64,000 nucleotides of DNA from Deltaproteobacteria bacterium (GTDB lineage: Bacteria > SZUA-79 > Acidulodesulfobacterales > Acidulodesulfobacteraceae), in contig JAMDCP010000014.1 in NCBI GenBank assembly GCA_023489335.1, positions 1 to 64,000 on the forward strand, read 5' to 3'. The stretch's first letter is position 1. Each line of letters starts with the position of its first letter. The notes below the pieces were generated by a model. That model saw nothing but the letters and a program-made list of their open reading frames with translations, did not search any database and had not been told where the DNA came from. Of this stretch, positions 43,345 to 53,353 are shown piece after piece. A program made the translations under genes and the position numbers.

Positions 43345-44631
43345 CTATATTGTTTCTTTAATAGCTTTTACAATAATGCCGGTGGTTTTATCCAAATCTG
43401 CCCGCGTATGTTTTGAACTTAAAAACATTGCTTCATATTGCGATGGAGCTATAAATAATCCTTGATTTAGCACATTGCCGAAAAATTTTTTAAATAGATT
43501 TGTGTCGGATTTCATTACATCTTCAAAATTATTAACATTCCCTCTTTTAAAAAATATTGTAAGCAAGGAAGATATAGAATTTATCGTTATTTTATCGTCA
43601 AAATTTTTAAGTTCGCCCCTTAAACTTTTAACCAAATAATCTGTAGCTTCGTTTGCCTTAGACACTGCATCGTCTTCTTCCATGGCTTTTATAGTCGCCA
43701 TACCTGCGGCTACGCATATAGGATTACCGGAAAGCGTTCCAGCCTGATATACCGGACCGGACGGCGAAAGATATTCCATTATATCCCTTCTTCCGCCGAA
43801 AGCGCCTATTGGAAGTCCTCCGCCGATGATTTTACCGAGGCAGGTAATATCGGGTTTTAAATTAAACAAACCCTGGGCGCCTCCTAATGATAGCCTAAAA
43901 CCAGTTATAACCTCATCAAATATAATCAATCCGCCGTTTTCATGGGTTAAATCTATCAAACCTTTTAAAAAACCTTCCTCAGGCAAAACGACCCCCATAT
44001 TTGCGGCAACAGGTTCTATTATAACAGCCGCTATTTCCCTCTTGTTGTTAGAAAAAAGTGTTTTTACGGAATCTAAGTCGTTATAAACCGCAACCAGAGT
44101 ATCTGCGGAAACGCATTCGGCAACTCCCGACGATGACGGAACTGATGTCGTTAATGCTCCCGAACCTGCCTTTACAAGCATTGAATCGGAATGACCATGG
44201 TAGCATCCCTCAAATTTTATGATTTTATCTCTTTTTGTAAAACCCCTTGCAAGCCTTATTGCGCTCATAACCGCTTCCGTTCCCGAATTAACGAGCCTTA
44301 TCATCTCGACGGATGGGAAATGCCTGTTAATTAAACCCGCGAGTTCTATCTCGCCTTCGGTGGTAGCCCCGAAACTGAATCCGTTTACAGAGGCATCCGT
44401 TATAGCTTTAATCACACGCTTATCGCTATGCCCCAAAATCATGGGTCCGTAAGACATTACATAGTCGATATATTCGTTTCCGTCTATATCGTAAATTTTG
44501 CTTCCTTCCGCTCTTTGTACAACAACAGGGGAAAGGCCGACCGACTTAAATGCGCGCACAGGGCTGTTGACGCCCCCGGGCATCACGGCTTCGGCAATTT
44601 TAATAATATTAAGACTATTATCGCGGTTCAT
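43345..44631 (-). CDS. hemL: Glutamate-1-semialdehyde 2,1-aminomutase HemL
   Basis: HemL makes 5-aminolevulinate for tetrapyrrole synthesis from glutamate-1-semialdehyde with PLP. The N-terminus PGGVNSPVRAFKSVG, SGTEAVMSAIRLARGFT and KFEGCYHGH are typical. The PLP lysine is in CLGKIIGGGLP, and IIFDEVITGFR precedes it. Length 428 residues is standard. Its start overlaps the stop of the upstream alpha/beta-hydrolase gene by 4 bases (ATGA). Tetrapyrroles would feed the cytochrome c encoded nearby and the cobalamin pathway. Confidence 0.97.
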   Translation of the reverse strand: MNRDNSLNIIKIAEAVMPGGVNSPVRAFKSVGLSPVVVQRAEGSKIYDIDGNEYIDYVMSYGPMILGHSDKRVIKAITDASVNGFSFGATTEGEIELAGLINRHFPSVEMIRLVNSGTEAVMSAIRLARGFTKRDKIIKFEGCYHGHSDSMLVKAGSGALTTSVPSSSGVAECVSADTLVAVYNDLDSVKTLFSNNKREIAAVIIEPVAANMGVVLPEEGFLKGLIDLTHENGGLIIFDEVITGFRLSLGGAQGLFNLKPDITCLGKIIGGGLPIGAFGGRRDIMEYLSPSGPVYQAGTLSGNPICVAAGMATIKAMEEDDAVSKANEATDYLVKSLRGELKNFDDKITINSISSLLTIFFKRGNVNNFEDVMKSDTNLFKKFFGNVLNQGLFIAPSQYEAMFLSSKHTRADLDKTTGIIVKAIKETI

Positions 44632-45719
44632 AAAATTTTCCTTTCATTCTTTTTATCTATTTTGTTAATATTACTCGGTTTTATTGTTTTTGGCAGATAT
44701 GGGGCAAAAAACTTAAATACCTCTTCGTTCCAGCCCGGTAAAACAACATGTCCGCTATTTTTTGCAATAAATAATTGCTTTTTGGACTTAATTAGTTTAT
44801 ACACGGCAAAACTACCCTTAGGCGGACAGTCTTCATCTTTAAGCCCTATTCCGACAAGAACGGGCGCTTTTATCCAGCTCGCAAAATGCTTCGCATCGAC
44901 ATAGTAAAGCGACCCCATAACCTTAGCCCTGTCTTTCGGATATTTTTTTAAAAACGCTTTAACTTCCATATACGGCCCCATTTTGGCAAGGGGCATCTGC
45001 ACGGGAATATCGCTTAAAAACGGAACATCTCCCGCCGCCGCCGTGATGTGATGATCTATTGCGGCATCTATTAAAGAAAGTCCTCCGCCCATGCTCCCGC
45101 CTGTTACAAATATATATTTTGAGTTTATGCTCCTATAATGCTCAAGAAACCTTAGCGATGCAAGCGAATCCATTACAATTTTTACCATTGAAAATGTCTT
45201 CACACGAAGAATGCCGTCCGTCATAAGCCCGGGAAAACCGGGATTATAAACTGCCCTGCTTCTCCCGTGCCCCCTTAAATCGATGGAAAGCGCGCCGTAA
45301 CCCCTTCTTGCAAAGAAGTGCGCCCAGCCCGGTGTTCCGTAAGAACCGTAACCGTGCAATAAAAGAACCCCCGGATACTTTTTCCCTTTAACGCCGTAAG
45401 GAATGGCAAAATAACCTTTAAGTCGCAACCCGTCGTAAGAGGTTAGCGTCAAATCGTATGTTTCAATTTTATTTATCCTGTCGTTATAAAGCGGTTTTAG
45501 AGTATATAAAACCTTTTCTTTGCGAAGGTTCTTATACATGCCGCGCCAGAACTTTTTAAACTTTTGGTATTTGGTAAGTTTTATTCTTTCGATATTATTC
45601 GAAACTTTATTAATGGGTTTATAAGATTTATTGGTGCTTGAGAAATTTCTGTATAAAAAAATCGAAATCACAAAAATAACTGCTGCAAGTAGCAGTATAT
45701 AAAATATTTTATTTTTCAT
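44628..45719 (-). CDS. Alpha/beta-hydrolase, membrane-anchored (acetyl xylan esterase/dienelactone hydrolase-like)
   Basis: A single N-terminal hydrophobic helix (FYILLLAAVIFVISIFL) suggests a membrane anchor with a periplasmic enzyme. The fold shows GVLLLHGYGSYG, SIDLRGHGRS, the nucleophile elbow GGSMGGG (Ser) and a C-terminal GHVVLPG with the catalytic His. Length 363 residues. It resembles secreted esterases of the AXE1 group; the substrate is unknown. The 4-base overlap with hemL is odd for its likely function and may only reflect compact packing. Confidence 0.8.
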   Translation of the reverse strand: MKNKIFYILLLAAVIFVISIFLYRNFSSTNKSYKPINKVSNNIERIKLTKYQKFKKFWRGMYKNLRKEKVLYTLKPLYNDRINKIETYDLTLTSYDGLRLKGYFAIPYGVKGKKYPGVLLLHGYGSYGTPGWAHFFARRGYGALSIDLRGHGRSRAVYNPGFPGLMTDGILRVKTFSMVKIVMDSLASLRFLEHYRSINSKYIFVTGGSMGGGLSLIDAAIDHHITAAAGDVPFLSDIPVQMPLAKMGPYMEVKAFLKKYPKDRAKVMGSLYYVDAKHFASWIKAPVLVGIGLKDEDCPPKGSFAVYKLIKSKKQLFIAKNSGHVVLPGWNEEVFKFFAPYLPKTIKPSNINKIDKKNERKIL

Positions 45720-45734
45720 AGTTTTCTATATGCC

Positions 45735-45780
45735 ATAAAAATAGGCATCTTTTCGGCTTAACTCAAAAAGATGCCTATTC
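45735..45780 (-). terminator. Rho-independent terminator after the cytochrome c gene
   Basis: Perfect 14-base arms (45740-45753 and 45766-45779, AATAGGCATCTTTT type) with a 12-base loop. On the minus strand the stem is followed by TTTTAT. It lies just downstream of the cytochrome gene stop and upstream of the hydrolase gene, so it separates the two transcripts. Confidence 0.8.
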
Positions 45781-45802
45781 ATAGATATTATTTAAGTTAA
45801 AT

Positions 45803-46258
45803 TTATTTTAATGATTCGAGATACTCGGCCACTGTTTTAAGCTGCGCATTATTCAGATTGTGGTTTGGCATCATTGTATTGGGATTATGAACCTTTGGGG
45901 TGTTGATTTGCACTTCGAGCCAGTGAACAGACCTGCCTTTGGTTCCTTCATTCGATAAACTCGGCCCTATTGAACCGCCTTTGCCGTTTATTACATGGCA
46001 GCCAGTGCAACCTTGAGCATTAATAATTTTCATTGCAGCGGCTTCTAAATTCTTTGAAACAGGCTTGCTTGAAGCTTTAGTTGATGCCTTTGCGGCTGGA
46101 GCAGCTGTCGTACTCGGGGCAAGCGCCGTTGGCGCGGCAGTTGTTTTTGCCGCAGGTTTTGGCGGGGATGGCTTTTGAGCGCATCCGTAAAGCCCTACGC
46201 CGATAAATAATAAAAATAAAGCGGTAAATAAAACGGTTAATCCTTTTCTTGCTTTCAA
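45803..46258 (-). CDS. Monohaem cytochrome c lipoprotein
   Basis: A lipoprotein signal (Cys26 in LYGC) is followed by an Ala/Pro/Thr/Lys-rich linker (about 28-70) and then a class I cytochrome c domain. Haem is bound at CTGCH (84-88), and MMPNHNL supplies the likely Met ligand near the C-terminus. At 151 residues, it would carry electrons on the outer or inner membrane surface. It has its own terminator and appears to be a single-gene unit. Confidence 0.92.
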   Translation of the reverse strand: MKARKGLTVLFTALFLLFIGVGLYGCAQKPSPPKPAAKTTAAPTALAPSTTAAPAAKASTKASSKPVSKNLEAAAMKIINAQGCTGCHVINGKGGSIGPSLSNEGTKGRSVHWLEVQINTPKVHNPNTMMPNHNLNNAQLKTVAEYLESLK

Positions 46259-46352
46259 GGTTTTTTCCTCCCTAAATTTTTAAAATTAATAAAATAAAAT
46301 TTTATAAACATCAATTTTAAATATATTATATTTATTTAATTTTTTGTCAAGT

Positions 46353-48650
46353 TTAAATTTTAAAGCCTGCTTCCACTTCCATAATATCCAGAATTTTCAA
46401 TCCATCGGGCAGAAAATAATTAATTAAACCCTTTAAATTATCCACCCCGCCAGGCGGCTTATTTTTTATTTTAACCGTCAAATATAAATTATCGCTTTCG
46501 CTCATAAACGGTATCGGATTAGAATAGCTGACTTTTGGCCTTGGGCTGAATCTCGATTCTTTATAGGCGATAGGAAGTTTTACAATTCTAAAAACCCTTA
46601 GCAGTATTTTGGCGGTCTCCAGATGCCCGAGATATCTTATGGCCCCCCTCTTCGAATATTTAATTAAAAGTTTAGAGGTGGTCTCTTTTTCTGGCGCAGT
46701 TATACCCTTGTCATTTTTTTGTTTTTTATGGATTTTAACATTTTTCGCCGGAGGTGAATAAATCGGGCTTATCTCTTCAAAGTCGCAAACCCCGCACAAA
46801 TAACAAACCTTTCTGCAATTTTCCGTCGATAAGCTCTCTTCTTTGCTCTGTTTTTTAATGCCGCCTGTTCCGGTTATAACATCCGAACTAAAATTATAAA
46901 TCGAAGCCGCATTCTGTTTATAGGCTTTTTTAAACTCGGTTTTAAGATAATCTTTTTTAACCAATATATCTATAAAATCCCATGGTAAAGCCTCATTTAA
47001 GTCCTTTTCATCGTAAAGATATTGGTTTATTATATTGCCGCAGCTTACATTATCAAATGAATTTAACGCCTTGAGCCACGCATCGTAATTAAACAATTTC
47101 ATTTCGCTGTCATAAACTGCCCCAAATTTATAAGCCTTATAAATAATTTTAGAGGTAAACCCGTCGCCCCTCGAAATTAGCCCCTCTATAAAGCTGACCT
47201 TCGGGTCTTGATACCTCAGATTTACATTTATTGGTTTTAATAACCTTTTTAAATAGTTAATCTTAAAATTAAGCTCGGACGCTTTATTTATGGGATGCCA
47301 TTGAAAAGGGGTATGCGGTTTAGGAACGAAGTTATTGACATTAACCGTTATATTTAAGCCTTTCGAAACCCTTTTTATCTTTAAAATCAAGTCCCTGATG
47401 CCGTCGATATCGGAAATTCTTTCGTAAGGCAGACCGATCATAAAATATAATTTAAGGCTTTTAAATCCCCGTTTCGATAAATTTTCAACCTCTTCGAGCA
47501 AGTCGTATTCCGATATATTTTTATTTATTATATCTCTAAGCCTTTGAGTTCCGGCCTCCGGGGCAAGGGTAAAATTAGTCTTTTTAACCTCTGCCGTTTT
47601 TTCCAGAATATTTTCGCTGAGGGAACCTATTCTCATAGAGGGAAAAGACATCGATACCCGCATGTCTTCGCTTAGGTGCGATAATTCGTCCAATAAACCG
47701 TTAATGTCGGAATAGTCGCCCGTCGATAGGGACGATAATGAAATTTCATCAAGTCCCGTATCCTCAATGCCCTTTTTTATTACTTCCACAATCGTATCCT
47801 TTCTTCTTTCCCTGACGGGCCTATAAATATAGCCGGCCTGACAAAACCTGCATCCAGATGAACAACCCCTTGCTATCTCAACCGAAAACCTGTTATGCAC
47901 GGTTTCTATTAGCGGAACAATATTTTTTTTAACATAACCCATCAAATTTAAGTCATAACATATTGCTTTTTTTACATTTTTTGAATAACCAGGAACATAC
48001 ACACCTCTTATTTTGGCAAGCTCTTTTTTTATATAGTCTTTAAAATCTTTTTCGGCGATAAATCCGTTTTTAAGGTCATTTTTAACCCTTAAAACCGTAT
48101 CGCAAACCAAAACCGTTGCAATCTCGCCGTCCCCTATTATAAAAAAATCCATGAAATCGTTTAACGGTAATGGATTGAAAGCACACGGTCCGCCCGCCCC
48201 GATTAACGGATGGCTAAATTCCCTGTCCTTCGAGAAAATAGGAATACCGGACAATTCCAGCATAAATAATATATTAGTGTAGGAAAGTTCATATTGAAGG
48301 GAAAACCCTACAATATCGAATTCTTTTATATCTTCAAACGATTCCAATGAAAAAAGGGGTATTTTGTTTTCTTTTAGTTTTGAGCTCATATCGGGATAAG
48401 GCAAATAAACCCTTTCGCATGCTATATAATCTTTTGAGTTTAATATATCGTAAATAATTCCCATTCCGATATGGCTCATCCCCAGTTCATAAAAATCAGG
48501 AAATGCAAGCGCATACTTAACGGGCATTTTTTTAATGTCCTTTTTTGAAATACCCTGTTCGATGCCTAAATATCTGATTGGCTTTTGGACAAAGGGAAAG
48601 ATGTTATCATTTAATTTGCCGAATAATCTTGATTTATTCATTTTAACCAT
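46353..48650 (-). CDS. B12-binding-type radical SAM protein fused to DUF2344 (TIGR03960-like)
   Basis: Three parts: an N-terminal Rossmann-like, cobalamin-binding-type domain (KYALAFPDFYELGMSHIGM), a radical SAM core with CSSGCRFCQAGYIYRPVRERR, and a C-terminal DUF2344 domain from about residue 655 (LIKYSKRGAIRYLGHLET, then SRFSPRPKVSYSNPIP). Proteins with this fused layout are widespread and often linked to ribosome or RNase E/G loci, but their reaction is not established. At 765 residues it has family length. It is divergent from the M50 protease gene, 55 bases away. Confidence 0.85.
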   Translation of the reverse strand: MVKMNKSRLFGKLNDNIFPFVQKPIRYLGIEQGISKKDIKKMPVKYALAFPDFYELGMSHIGMGIIYDILNSKDYIACERVYLPYPDMSSKLKENKIPLFSLESFEDIKEFDIVGFSLQYELSYTNILFMLELSGIPIFSKDREFSHPLIGAGGPCAFNPLPLNDFMDFFIIGDGEIATVLVCDTVLRVKNDLKNGFIAEKDFKDYIKKELAKIRGVYVPGYSKNVKKAICYDLNLMGYVKKNIVPLIETVHNRFSVEIARGCSSGCRFCQAGYIYRPVRERRKDTIVEVIKKGIEDTGLDEISLSSLSTGDYSDINGLLDELSHLSEDMRVSMSFPSMRIGSLSENILEKTAEVKKTNFTLAPEAGTQRLRDIINKNISEYDLLEEVENLSKRGFKSLKLYFMIGLPYERISDIDGIRDLILKIKRVSKGLNITVNVNNFVPKPHTPFQWHPINKASELNFKINYLKRLLKPINVNLRYQDPKVSFIEGLISRGDGFTSKIIYKAYKFGAVYDSEMKLFNYDAWLKALNSFDNVSCGNIINQYLYDEKDLNEALPWDFIDILVKKDYLKTEFKKAYKQNAASIYNFSSDVITGTGGIKKQSKEESLSTENCRKVCYLCGVCDFEEISPIYSPPAKNVKIHKKQKNDKGITAPEKETTSKLLIKYSKRGAIRYLGHLETAKILLRVFRIVKLPIAYKESRFSPRPKVSYSNPIPFMSESDNLYLTVKIKNKPPGGVDNLKGLINYFLPDGLKILDIMEVEAGFKI

Positions 48651-48705
48651 TATATAATAAAAGGAAATATTTTAAAAATAATAACATTTAAACCTAATAA
48701 ACCTG

Positions 48706-49416
48706 ATGAACAATGCCATCCAGATTATCGTAATTGCAATCATTCCCGTTTTATTTGCAATAATATTGCACGAAGTTTCACACGGCTATGTAGCGCATAT
48801 CTTCGGCGACGATACCGCAAAGAATGCAGGCAGATTAACTCTTAATCCCATAAAACATATAGACCCTTTCGGGACAATTTTACTTCCTTTGCTTTTAATT
48901 CTTTTGGGTTCGCCCTTTCTATTCGGTTATGCAAAACCTGTTCCGGTGAATTTCAACGGACTTAAAAATCCAAAAAGGGATACGGGATTTGTTGCGGCCG
49001 CAGGTCCGGTTACCAACTTTTTACTTGCGCTAATCTCATTCATATTCTTAAAAATAATTCTCGCAAATTTCCCTATAATGAATATTTACCTCGCTTATTT
49101 TATAAGCCATTTTAAATTCCAGGCAGTAACCGGAGGGGTATTTTTTAAATTTTTCATCTATCCGGTAACATTTATGCTTTTTATCGGTATAATGATAAAT
49201 CTTGTCCTTGGAGTATTTAATCTGATACCGATTCCGCCGCTGGACGGCGGAAGAGTTGCGGTCAGCCTCCTGCCTGCGCCGTTTTCGGATTACTTAAGCA
49301 GGATTGAACCATTTGGAATATTCATAATCCTTATATTATTGCTGATAAATCCGGGGAACTTTTTGGGTGTTTTATTTAATTTTATCGTAAATAATATAGT
49401 TTTAAGAAATTTATAA
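48706..49416 (+). CDS. Site-2-type zinc protease (M50 family)
   Basis: An integral membrane metalloprotease with about six hydrophobic segments. The zinc motif is HEVSH (His22, Glu23, His26), followed by AGRLTLNPIKHIDPFGTI, and the third ligand region NLIPIPPLDGGRVAVSLL is intact. Length 236 residues is that of the small, PDZ-free group. Targets are unknown; regulated intramembrane proteolysis is the general role. It is followed 47 bases later by scpA, an association seen in many bacteria. Confidence 0.93.
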   Translation: MNNAIQIIVIAIIPVLFAIILHEVSHGYVAHIFGDDTAKNAGRLTLNPIKHIDPFGTILLPLLLILLGSPFLFGYAKPVPVNFNGLKNPKRDTGFVAAAGPVTNFLLALISFIFLKIILANFPIMNIYLAYFISHFKFQAVTGGVFFKFFIYPVTFMLFIGIMINLVLGVFNLIPIPPLDGGRVAVSLLPAPFSDYLSRIEPFGIFIILILLLINPGNFLGVLFNFIVNNIVLRNL

Positions 49417-49463
49417 TATATATAATAATATGTATAATATAAATTAAAAAGTTAAATCCTCAT

Positions 49464-50315
49464 ATGTCATCACAGGGCAAGGAACCCGCAACCCCAAGCA
49501 CTAATGTTAATTTAAATAATGTAAGCCTTCAAGCCTACGACGGCCCGTTAGATTTGCTTCTATCCCTTATAAAAAAAAACAAAATAAACATTTACGACAT
49601 TCCTATCATAGAAATTACAAGTCAATATTTAAATGCGCTCGGGCTTAACGAGGAGGAGGCGTCCGCTTCTTTGCCAAGTTTTAATCTGGATTCAAGCGGA
49701 GATTTTATCGTTATGGCGGCCCAGCTTATATATATTAAATCACTGATGCTTTTACCGTCTTATTACGATAAAGAGAAAAATATGGCGGGGGAAGAAGATA
49801 TAGACCCAAGAACCGAACTTGCCAATATGCTTATAGAGTATCAGAAGGTTAAGGAGGTCGCCTCTTTTTTGGATAACAGGCCTATTTTGGGCCGCGATGT
49901 GTTTGAAATTAATATATTTCGTAAAGATAAGCCATTTGAACCCGAACAGGAAAAATCAAAAGAAATCCTTTTTGAAGCAAACATTTTCATTCTTTCCGAG
50001 TATTTTTATTATAAAATAACCGAAGCTAAAAAAAGGATAAATACATACGAGATAACAAAAGAGCACTTTTCCATTAAAGATAAAATTATCGAGATAATGG
50101 AAAGATTTAGCATAGTCGAAAGAATTATATTTTCGGGGCTTATGAAAGAAGTTACCTCTAAGGATGAGTTATTCACCTATTTTCTGGCCATCCTTGAGAT
50201 GTCAAGATTGGTCTTAATAAATTTAGATCAGATGCAGCCGTTTGGCGAAATATATATATCTCCCGTTGCCGGCAGCGTTTTAAATTATAAGCCAAAAATT
50301 ATTAATATAATGTAA
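49464..50315 (+). CDS. scpA: Segregation and condensation protein A (ScpA)
   Basis: ScpA is the kleisin of the SMC complex that organises chromosomes. N-terminal helices (LQAYDGPLDLLLSLIKKNKINIYDIPI, split here as AYDGPLDLLLSLI and INIYDIPIIEIT) contact the SMC neck, and the C-terminal winged helix (FTYFLAILEMSRLVLINLDQ) contacts the SMC head. Length 283 residues. scpB, which usually follows, is absent: the next gene, rluB, is convergent and its stop codon abuts the scpA stop with no spacer. Confidence 0.93.
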   Translation: MSSQGKEPATPSTNVNLNNVSLQAYDGPLDLLLSLIKKNKINIYDIPIIEITSQYLNALGLNEEEASASLPSFNLDSSGDFIVMAAQLIYIKSLMLLPSYYDKEKNMAGEEDIDPRTELANMLIEYQKVKEVASFLDNRPILGRDVFEINIFRKDKPFEPEQEKSKEILFEANIFILSEYFYYKITEAKKRINTYEITKEHFSIKDKIIEIMERFSIVERIIFSGLMKEVTSKDELFTYFLAILEMSRLVLINLDQMQPFGEIYISPVAGSVLNYKPKIINIM

Positions 50316-51101
50316 TTACTCATTAATTTTCTTTTTAAATATCAGCTCGGCAACTTTTTTATTTAATATCCTATATTGTCCCGAGGGTAAATCCCCGATA
50401 TAAAGCCCGCCGATGCCAACCCTTTTAAGCATCATAATTTTAAGATTGAAAAACTCCAAAAGCCTCCTTATCTCCCTATTCTTTCCATGATTTAAACTTA
50501 TAGATAGAATAAACTTTCCCGATTTTTTATTTACGACTCTGACATCCTGAGGTTTCATTAAACCCGTTTCTTCAAGATTTATTCCTTTTTTTATTTTTTT
50601 TAGAAGTTCATCCGTAAGTTCGCCCTTTACCTCGACTATATAAGACTTAACGACATTAAATTTTGGATGGGTTGCCTTATATGTAAAATCACCGTCGTTG
50701 GTTAGTAAAAGCAAGCCCTCGCTCATAAAATCAAGCCTGCCCACCGGGAATATATGTTTATGGCTTAAAGTCTCCTTTTTAATTAATTCCATTACCGTTT
50801 TAAAACCCGACTCGGATTTTACGGCTGTAATATAGCCCTGAGGCTTGTTTAACATTATGTAAACAGGTGGTTCCGCCTTATAAACGATTTTTTTTCCGTC
50901 AAAGCTTACTTCGTCGCCGGTATTTACAAATGTTGCAAGGTTTTTAACGCTTTTACCGTTTATAATAATCCTGCCTTCTTTTATTATACCGTCAGCTTCC
51001 CTTCTTGAAACGCCGGTTCTTGCCGCAAGAAATTTATTTAATCTTAAACCCTGCTGCATCAAACCGGATTTTTTTACGGTTTTAGGCTTTTTTTCTATCA
51101 A
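50316..51101 (-). CDS. rluB: 23S rRNA pseudouridine synthase, RluB/RsuA type
   Basis: An S4 RNA-binding domain ([22 protein letters not shown]) is followed by the catalytic domain with [20 protein letters not shown], in which Asp is the nucleophile, and a C-terminal [11 protein letters not shown] motif. Length 261 residues fits RluB. The start overlaps thiG by 4 bases (ATGA), so it appears to be translated from the tail of the thiamine operon. In many bacteria it follows scpB; here it faces scpA instead. Choice of RluB over RluE/RsuA is by overall resemblance only. Confidence 0.85.
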   Translation of the reverse strand: MIEKKPKTVKKSGLMQQGLRLNKFLAARTGVSRREADGIIKEGRIIINGKSVKNLATFVNTGDEVSFDGKKIVYKAEPPVYIMLNKPQGYITAVKSESGFKTVMELIKKETLSHKHIFPVGRLDFMSEGLLLLTNDGDFTYKATHPKFNVVKSYIVEVKGELTDELLKKIKKGINLEETGLMKPQDVRVVNKKSGKFILSISLNHGKNREIRRLLEFFNLKIMMLKRVGIGGLYIGDLPSGQYRILNKKVAELIFKKKINE

Positions 51102-51904
51102 AATACGATTCCCTCCATTTGCGTCGAGGCTTGTGCATAAAGTTTCATAGGAATGCGGCCGGATAAATACGCAAGCCTGCCCGCTTCTACCCCTTGCTTC
51201 ATTGCAAGCGCCATTTTTACGGGATTATTCGCTCCGGCTATTGCAGTATTAATAAGAATTCCGTCAACGCCGAGTTCCATCGTCTTACAGGCATCGGACG
51301 CCGTCCCGACCCCGGCATCTACTATGACCGGCACGGAAACCGTCTCTTTTATTATTTTGATATTATAAGGATTTCTAATTCCTAAACCGGAACCGATAGG
51401 CGAAGCAAGCGGCATAACAACGGGGCACCCTATATCCTCGAGTTTTTTAGCCAAAACAGGATCGTCCATCATATACGGCATAACCGTAAAACCCTCTTTT
51501 ACCAAGATTTTTGCAGCCTTAATTAACTCCTCGTTATCGGGATAAAGAGTTTTTGCATCGCCGATGACTTCAAGCTTAACTAAGTCTGTCTTAAAGACTT
51601 CAAGCTCCCTTGTAAGCATTAAGGTGTTAACGGCATCCTCCGCTGTATAACACCCTGCCGTGTTCGGCAAAAGCGTAAACCTGTCTAAGTCGATATACGA
51701 CAGCATATTGTCCTTTGCGTTGAAATCGATTCTTCTGACCGCCACTGTTATAATCTCCGCACCAGAGGCAATTGCCGAGTCTTTCATAATTTGAAAATCG
51801 GGATACTTCCCTGTTCCGACTATAAGCCGCGATTTAAATGTATATTTTCCAATCTTTAATCCGTCGTCCATTAAATAGTTATTATTGCCTGCATCATTAT
51901 TCAT
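51098..51904 (-). CDS. thiG: Thiazole synthase ThiG
   Basis: ThiG condenses 1-deoxy-xylulose 5-phosphate, ThiS-thiocarboxylate and dehydroglycine into the thiazole of thiamine. Diagnostic sequence: [25 protein letters not shown], the Schiff-base lysine in [27 protein letters not shown] and [14 protein letters not shown]. Length 268 residues is normal. It follows thiS by 49 bases and precedes rluB in one minus-strand run governed by an upstream TPP riboswitch. No other thi gene (thiF, thiC, thiD or thiE) is in the window. Confidence 0.96.
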   Translation of the reverse strand: MNNDAGNNNYLMDDGLKIGKYTFKSRLIVGTGKYPDFQIMKDSAIASGAEIITVAVRRIDFNAKDNMLSYIDLDRFTLLPNTAGCYTAEDAVNTLMLTRELEVFKTDLVKLEVIGDAKTLYPDNEELIKAAKILVKEGFTVMPYMMDDPVLAKKLEDIGCPVVMPLASPIGSGLGIRNPYNIKIIKETVSVPVIVDAGVGTASDACKTMELGVDGILINTAIAGANNPVKMALAMKQGVEAGRLAYLSGRIPMKLYAQASTQMEGIVF

Positions 51905-51953
51905 TTTGAAACCCTCCGATTATTTTCGATATCTTTATTAATATTTGAATATT

Positions 51954-52154
51954 TTAACCGCCGGGCGCAATGCTCACCAAATCCACCTTATCGTCTTCCT
52001 TCAAGATGAACCCTGCATAACCGCTTTTTGGCACGATTTCTTTATTAACTGCAACGGCGGTACTTTTAATATCCAATTTAAAATTATCTATAAGAAGCCT
52101 TACAGATAGATTTTCCGCAACCTCAAATTCTTTTCCGTTAATATATAGCTTCAT
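51954..52154 (-). CDS. thiS: Sulfur carrier protein ThiS
   Basis: A 66-residue ubiquitin-like protein ending in Gly-Gly (SIAPGG), the residue pair that is adenylated and thiocarboxylated before sulfur transfer to ThiG. The start LYINGKEFEVAENLSVRLLI and the NKEIVPKSGY loop are typical. It begins 6 bases after the radical SAM gene stop and is clearly part of the same operon. Confidence 0.93.
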   Translation of the reverse strand: MKLYINGKEFEVAENLSVRLLIDNFKLDIKSTAVAVNKEIVPKSGYAGFILKEDDKVDLVSIAPGG

Positions 52155-52160
52155 ATTATT

Positions 52161-53261
52161 TCAAATAAAATCGTTATTAAAAAATTCAATATAGTTATAT
52201 AATGTATCCCTTCTTACGGGAATTTTTCCGGCTCCGCCGATTAATTTCTTTATTTGTTCTTCAGGCAAATATTCGCCGAATTCCCCTCCTGCGCTTTTGG
52301 TGATATTTTCTTCCATTAAAGTCCCGCCAAAATCGTTAACGCCGCATTCAAGAGATTTTAATGCAGCGGGGACGCCGATTTTAGGCCAGCTTGTCTGAAT
52401 ATTTTTGATATTATCCAGATAAAGCCTTAAAATGGCATAAAACTTAAATACTTTATCCTGCACCAATGTTGAATCTACCTTTTTTCTGAGAGATGTTTTG
52501 TATGAAATAAACGGTAATGTAATAAATTCCGTAAACCCGTTTGTTTCATCCTGAATTTGCCTTATTAAACTCAAATGATAAACTATATCGAGGTTTGATT
52601 CGATATGGCCGAAAAGAATAGTAGCGGAGGTTTTAATACCCATTTTATGGGCCGTTTTTATAATTTCGACCCAGACATCGGTATTTATTTTTTCGGGGCA
52701 GATTTTACCTCTTGTTTCTTGCGCTAAAATCTCCGCCGCAGTTCCGGGCATCGAGTTTAAACCCGATTCAACCAATTTTGAAATAACAAACTCAATCGAC
52801 ATACCGGCAGTTTTTGAAATCTCGAATATCTCCTGCGGTGAAAATGCGTGAATATGTAAATCGGGGAAGTTATCCCTGACGATTTTAATTAGATTAAAGT
52901 AGTAATCCGGCTTTAATTTAGGATTTATGCCGCCCGTTACGCATATTTCATCTATACCTATCTTTTTTCCTTCCGAAATCTTTTCGAGTATCCTATCGTA
53001 ATCCAACAAAAATGCATCTTTAGACCTTTCGGTTCTTTTATATCCGCAGAACTTGCAATTTAAACCGCATATGTTTGTAAAGTTAATGTTCCTATTGACG
53101 ACAAATGATACCATATTGGAATTAATTTTTTGATTTTTTATGTCGGCAATGTGAATAATATCACGCCCTCCCTCTTTTTCTTCCAGTAGGCAAAGAAGTT
53201 CCTCGTCATTGATTCTTTCAAAAGATAAAGCCTTTTCAAGTACGGAATTTAATTTAGCCAT
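52161..53261 (-). CDS. CofH-like radical SAM enzyme in the thiamine operon, candidate dehydroglycine-forming tyrosine lyase
   Basis: About 366 residues; the 4Fe-4S cysteines are C65, C69 and C72 (CGLNCKFC). Motifs point to the CofH branch of the CofH/MqnC/MqnE family: NRNINFTNIC, IHAFSPQEIFE, SMPGTAAEIL, TSATILFGHIES, GVNDFGGTLMEENI and GAGKIPVRRDTLYN. CofH cleaves tyrosine and releases dehydroglycine, as ThiH does. The gene is directly upstream of thiS (6 bases) and thiG, under a TPP riboswitch. A role in supplying dehydroglycine for thiazole is inferred. Starts at 53282 (TTG), 53276 or 53261 are possible; the last fits the family start best. No clear ribosome site. Confidence 0.82.
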   Translation of the reverse strand: MAKLNSVLEKALSFERINDEELLCLLEEKEGGRDIIHIADIKNQKINSNMVSFVVNRNINFTNICGLNCKFCGYKRTERSKDAFLLDYDRILEKISEGKKIGIDEICVTGGINPKLKPDYYFNLIKIVRDNFPDLHIHAFSPQEIFEISKTAGMSIEFVISKLVESGLNSMPGTAAEILAQETRGKICPEKINTDVWVEIIKTAHKMGIKTSATILFGHIESNLDIVYHLSLIRQIQDETNGFTEFITLPFISYKTSLRKKVDSTLVQDKVFKFYAILRLYLDNIKNIQTSWPKIGVPAALKSLECGVNDFGGTLMEENITKSAGGEFGEYLPEEQIKKLIGGAGKIPVRRDTLYNYIEFFNNDFI

Positions 53262-53353
53262 ACATTTGTAGCGCATAGTCAAAGACCATGCTTTATTATC
53301 AAATTATTTAAATAAAATATTTTTAGGAGAATAAGCTTAGCGGCAAAGGAAAG

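Noticed and set aside
52161-53261. Considered as MqnE or a second MqnC
   Set aside because: The motifs PGTAAEIL and GGTLMEENI are of the CofH branch, while MqnC and MqnE carry PGGGAEI; the thiamine riboswitch and thiSG context also argue against menaquinone.
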